A stretch of DNA of 64,000 nt, taken from assembly GCF_004798865.1 (NCBI RefSeq), contig NW_025336598.1, positions 24,773,519 to 24,837,518 on the forward strand, written 5' to 3'. Below the pieces are notes generated by a model. The model ran no database searches. It was not told the DNA's origin and was given only the letters and a program-made list of their open reading frames with translations. Source of the stretch: Varanus komodoensis. Its lineage: Eukaryota > Chordata > Lepidosauria > Squamata > Varanidae. Positions 60,261-64,000 of this stretch are shown piece by piece. How positions within the stretch are numbered: position 1 is the first letter of the stretch; the number at the start of each line of letters is the position of its first letter. The translations under genes were made by a program, and so were the position numbers.

Positions 60261-61139
60261 TAACCAGTCATTACAATAAAATCATATACTTTGAACCAGC
60301 ATCTTTATATATTACAAGCATTTAAGTAGTTATGGTTGCAGTCCAGTGGCCCCTGGCCATCATCTGTGGGGAACATAAAATCTTTTGGAGTCCCTGCACT
60401 GAGATCCTCCCACCTTTGTGCTCGGACTCCGATGGACCAGCCCCACCCCTCTTGCAACTAGCATGGAAATAACTGTGCCAGCTGCTCTTCTGAGAGCAGA
60501 AATGTAACTTGGAGAGAAAGAGGAGGCTGGAGTTGTCCACCTGTGCTGATTCTTCTTGGTGCTGCAGCCTGCTTTCCTCCCCAGCACATTGTCTAGACAG
60601 ATGAAAACAGCTGTCTAGAAAAAATGCAGAACAGGAGGTGGGAGAGATTACTACCACCACACCTTGCTCCTGCCATTGGAGGCTTGTAAGCTCAGAGGTT
60701 TATGTGCATCTACAGTAAGGGAGATTGAATTGTGCCCAGCAAACACAATCTAAATCATTCCAGAAGTCTATATACCAAAATTTTGGGATGCATCGTAAAA
60801 GCAGGCAAATCCACATTAAAACTAGCAGGGATGCTGTTACACCCTTAATGACCTTTATGTCAAAAGTGCCCTTTCAGCTGATTCATCTAGAGAAATCAGC
60901 AATAAAATATTATTTTAGAGAGGTGACCTATAATTTAGATGTGTATTTAAGTGCAAAAGCCCTTTTCTTTTATGTGTTAGAGAGGCTGATATAGTGGGTA
61001 ACTGATGATAATAAAGATTTAGGGTACTCTGAATTGGGCACAGAAATTAATCTCCAAAGGCAAGTACATTGCAGTACTCTAACTTATTAAAGAAGAGCCA
61101 ACAGGGTTCAAGCCTTATCTCTATTCAGTTTCAGCAAAG
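60261..61139. other. No gene seen
   Basis: Nothing is recognised. Confidence 0.35.
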
Positions 61140-61330
61140 CTCTTCTTTCATTTCTGTGGCCAATTCTAGCCTGTGGCAAAGTTGGTCATCTACTTTATCC
61201 CATAGATGTTTGATTGGGGACCACCAAACCAAGCTCTGATCTATGCGATCACTAACTGTCCAATTACTCTTTAAATGCTTGGAAAAGCCATGGGGAATGT
61301 GGATCGGGGATTTCAGATTAATGAAGGCAA
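61140..61330 (-). pseudogene. Possible Tc1-like transposase C-terminal relic, minus strand
   Basis: The minus-strand frame contains SPIKHLWDKVDDQLCHR followed by ATEMKEEL. Tc1/mariner transposases end with 'SPDLNPIEHLWD' and then 'EVDRQLR' and '..TNEEEL'. Here the 'DLN' part of the hallmark appears deleted. The frame stays open for 98 codons (61131-61427), but the N-terminal part is not clearly alignable by eye. No terminal inverted repeats were found. Confidence 0.35.
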
Positions 61331-61904
61331 GAAAGATGGTACGATTGAACAGCATGCTCTTAGCAGAGAGGAGATGAGAGCAAATTGGAACCAACCCTAT
61401 TCCAGATGCTGTTCCTTGCATAGACACATTAGACTACACTTCATAGTTCTGCTGGGCGTTCCAGTGTTTCATTTGTTTCCATCATGGACAGCTTTTGCAT
61501 CTTTTGCTAATTTTGTTTGGTTTGGGTTTGCTAACATTCACTGCCCTGGCCTCAGCCTTAAGCCTAAATGTGTTGCGTATTTGAAAGAAATCAGTGCAGT
61601 TATTTTGCCCTGATAAAACAACAGTGAAAGATTTATATCTGTGTTTCAGTTCAAGAAGCTTTTAGTGGTCCCAGAGGGTATTGCTCACCTTGAATTCAAA
61701 TCTGAGACAGTATTAAAAGATTTCAGGCTAGCTTATGCTGTTGAAAGACCTTGCAGAAAATGTCCATAGGTGACAATGTTGCTAATGGACTCTTAAGTGC
61801 TGCTTGCACCGTCACTTTCCCTTAACCCCATCTTAAGAGTTAGACTGGAGGGGAAATGCCACAATACACCTTTCTGCATCATTCAAAGGGACCGATGACT
61901 TACA
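61331..61904. other. No gene seen
   Basis: If the adjacent Tc1-like relic is real, its upstream part would fall here, but nothing is recognisable. Confidence 0.35.
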
Positions 61905-62010
61905 GCATGATATAAGGCAGGAGCGAGCAAGCACTTTTAGCCTGAGGGCCAAATTCTGACAGCAGCTGCCACTCACCAGCAATAGGCAAAGCCAGTGCCC
62001 AAAGTGAAAG
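61905..62010. mobile_element. hAT-like left-end fragment
   Basis: 'caggagcgagcaagcacttt' then 'tagcctgagggccaaattct' resembles a reptile hAT terminus ('gcgggcaaactttttggccc' then 'gagggcca'). No matching right end is evident. Confidence 0.4.
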
Positions 62011-62204
62011 GAGCCCCTGCTGGCATACACTCACATTTTCACACAGATGCTGACACATTCACAGATACACCATCTAGTCTCTTTCCCTCTCTGTTTTTCA
62101 CACATACTATCCACTCCGCTTCATACGCATACACACCCTTTCCAGTTCCAATCCTAAACTAATACAGCTGAGTGCTGAGGCAGGGACAAGGTCTTATCTC
62201 TGAT

Positions 62205-62340
62205 TGTGTTGTTGTTGTGGTTGTTGTTGTTTGCCTATTCCCAGAACTGGGGATACTCAGGGTAGCTTACAATACTAACAACTGTATAATTAAAACATTA
62301 ATACAAATATGCACATGTTAAAATAGAATTAAATCAGCTA
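62205..62340 (-). repeat. LINE 3' tail with (GTT) tract, minus strand
   Basis: (GTT)-rich 62206-62231, then 'tgcctattcccagaactggg' and 'gtagcttacaatactaacaa', then an A-rich UTR. It has the same organisation as 49898-49975. Confidence 0.55.
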
Positions 62341-63002
62341 GAGTATTAAACTTTCAAAAGTTACCAGTAAGAACAATATAGACAACAGACAACTGTAGTC
62401 CAACCAATCAGCTGCTGGGTGGAGATAAGACATTTTGCCAGGACAACAAACTAATGGCCTGGTCAATTAGATAGAGGTCATCCTCTGTTGTAGATGCCAT
62501 GTCCCTCTTGGCTTTTTCAGAGCTTGATAGCCAGTGATACCTTCTTAATGAGCATTGATGTGCAGTTGATCTCTTTACAGTCTCCTGCTTCACATCTATA
62601 TAAAACAGCTACATGAGTTTTTCTAGGCATTTTGAATAAAGTATCATCAATAGTTCTCTAGTTCTCCAGTTCATTAAACTCATGTAGAGCTGTGGAGATG
62701 CTGAATCATCTGCAATTGATAATGGTCCAGATGAAGATGAACAGACTAATGTAATCAAGCTAAGATGAAGATGTTTTGGGTGGGTGAGTCATTTGAACTG
62801 GGTGGTTATGGCCATCCTGTTCTGAACAGCTCATGTAATGGTCATGTTCATAGTCTGGAACTGCTATTTTGAATATGCAACTCGCAGTTGGAGGGGGAAG
62901 TCATTGCATTGTGTGAACCTGACCACTGTGAGTTATTTGAGGGTTAAACAACCCTCTCATAAGTCCATTACAAAGCCTCAGGTAGCCCCCATGAACCAGC
63001 TT
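62341..63002. other. No gene seen
   Basis: 62860-63000 may belong to an older repeat into which the Sauria SINE inserted. It is not identified. Confidence 0.35.
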
Positions 63003-63372
63003 CATGTGACATAAAGGTAAAGGTAAAGCTTTCCCCTTGATGTGAAGTCTATAGTCAAGCCTGACTCTAGGCGGTGGTGCTCATCTCCATTTCCTAGCTG
63101 AGGGAGCCAGCGTTTGTCTGCAGACAGTCTCCGTGGTCATGTGGCCGGCATGACTAAACACCAAAGTGCACGGAACGCTGTTACCTTCCCACCAAAGTGG
63201 TACCTTTTTATCTACTTGCATTTACATGCTTTCGAACTGCAAGGTTGGCAGGAGCTGGAATGGAGCAACGGGAACTCACCCCATTGTGCAGATTCGAACC
63301 GGCGACCTTTCAATCAACCAGCCCAGCAGCACAGCAGTTTAAAACACTGTGCCACCTGCATGCATGTGACAT
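63003..63372 (-). mobile_element. Sauria SINE with perfect 10-bp target duplication, minus strand
   Basis: On the minus strand a tRNA-like head contains box B 'ggttcgaatc' (63291-63300) and 'tgattgaaaggtcgccggtt'. The body includes 'catgccggccacatgaccac' and 'aaatggagatgagcaccacc'. The tail is built of 'tttacc' units, as in the BovB/RTE-related Sauria tail. CATGTGACAT flanks it exactly at 63003-63012 and 63363-63372. The element itself is 63013-63362. The combination is diagnostic of squamates. Confidence 0.9.
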
Positions 63373-64000
63373 GCTATCCTCCAATTGGCTCATATTTTGA
63401 AAATCTGGAATATCATCTGGCATACACCATGGCTCACCATGGCTTCAACAATCCCATGTCATGTGAGCTGGGTCAGTTCATTTGTTCTGTTGGACCTTTT
63501 TCTCCCCAGAAACTCACTTCACCCTGGTAGTTTGCTTGAGGCACAAGCCAAAGGACAAGAGCATCAGTGCCCCCCGCCAGGGGGGAGTTGCCAGCATCCC
63601 AGCCTCTCGTGGCAGAGTGCTCAAAGCCAGTTCTGGAACATTAAGCCCAGTACCCAGAGGTGGGGAAACATCTACAGGGCTGTCCAGCCCAGTGTGCTCA
63701 GGGTGTTGCCACAAACTTGGATGGGGGAGAGTCACTGCCATTACAGGTTATAGGGACTGATTTGGACCTATGACACATTCCAGAAGTGTGGAATGTTGGA
63801 GCACTGTTAGTGAATATCAGTGGCTACTATGATGGTGGGACATAATGCTATTAGGAAAAGCGACTGAGTTCCTACATGATTTTTCCTTCTGAGGTGCCTC
63901 CTAGGCTGGTTGGGGTGGGGGGTTGCCCGCAGTCCCCTCCATTTGGTGGGTTTTGCCAGTTATCCTAGGGCAGACTGAAGGCAGAACTATATTTTTATAG
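63373..64000. other. No gene seen
   Basis: The stretch is GC-richer than average near 63540-63740, with overlapping frames of 75-122 codons on both strands and no family signature. Confidence 0.4.

Noticed and set aside
63114-63530. Plus-strand frame of 138 codons
   Set aside because: Most of it is antisense to the Sauria SINE.
1-64000. CRISPR arrays, prokaryotic operons, phage or plasmid genes
   Set aside because: Only vertebrate-type repeats and AT-rich non-coding DNA are present. There are no regular spacer arrays and no dense coding.

Overview
The window looks like about 64 kb of non-coding nuclear DNA from a squamate reptile (a lizard, or less likely a snake). The clearest sign is a Sauria-type tRNA SINE with a perfect target duplication at its ends (63013-63362). 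Supporting signs are tRNA-derived SINEs ending near (ATAAATA), L2/CR1-like LINE tails ending in 'gccgccc...aaataaataa', many short hAT-like fold-back elements and a Penelope-like element. Base composition is AT-rich and CpG-poor. I cannot name the species.

I found no protein-coding gene that I would defend. Reading frames of 60-172 codons occur on both strands at about chance level, without family signatures, except where they cross transposon relics. The one place that looks like host gene structure is 4349-4615 on the plus strand. It is a small CpG cluster with a good Kozak ATG, 46 open codons and a splice-donor-like CAAG/GTAGG. It may be an alternative first exon or promoter, and if so most of the window would be intron. 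Without a matching second exon this is only a hypothesis.

Layout: 1-6.8 kb holds two head-to-head LINE tails (2435-3228) and the CpG cluster. 6.8-12.3 kb holds a minus-strand SINE, a decayed L2/CR1-like ORF2 fragment and hAT fold-back relics. 12.8-13.07 kb is a diverged tandem array of about 84-bp units. 13.1-16.1 kb is a broken minus-strand Penelope-like element containing a SINE and fold-back insertions, followed by a young-looking 423-bp hAT element with an exact 8-bp target duplication (16183-16605). 17-39 kb is mostly unannotated single-copy-looking sequence with scattered SINEs, LINE tails and MITEs, and several stretches that may be conserved non-coding elements (31.6, 35.4, 37.0 and 37.5 kb). 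40.0-41.7 kb is a CR1-like LINE with an internal deletion. 42-50 kb has hAT relics. 50.2-51.7 kb is a minus-strand L1/Tx1-like LINE that keeps endonuclease and C-terminal parts but not the reverse transcriptase. 52-64 kb has a tRNA-Ala-like SINE, a possible Tc1-like transposase relic, a perfect 14-bp hairpin and the Sauria SINE.

No CRISPR, prokaryotic genes, rRNA or intact tRNA genes were seen. All calls come from reading the sequence and from memory of the families. No search was run.
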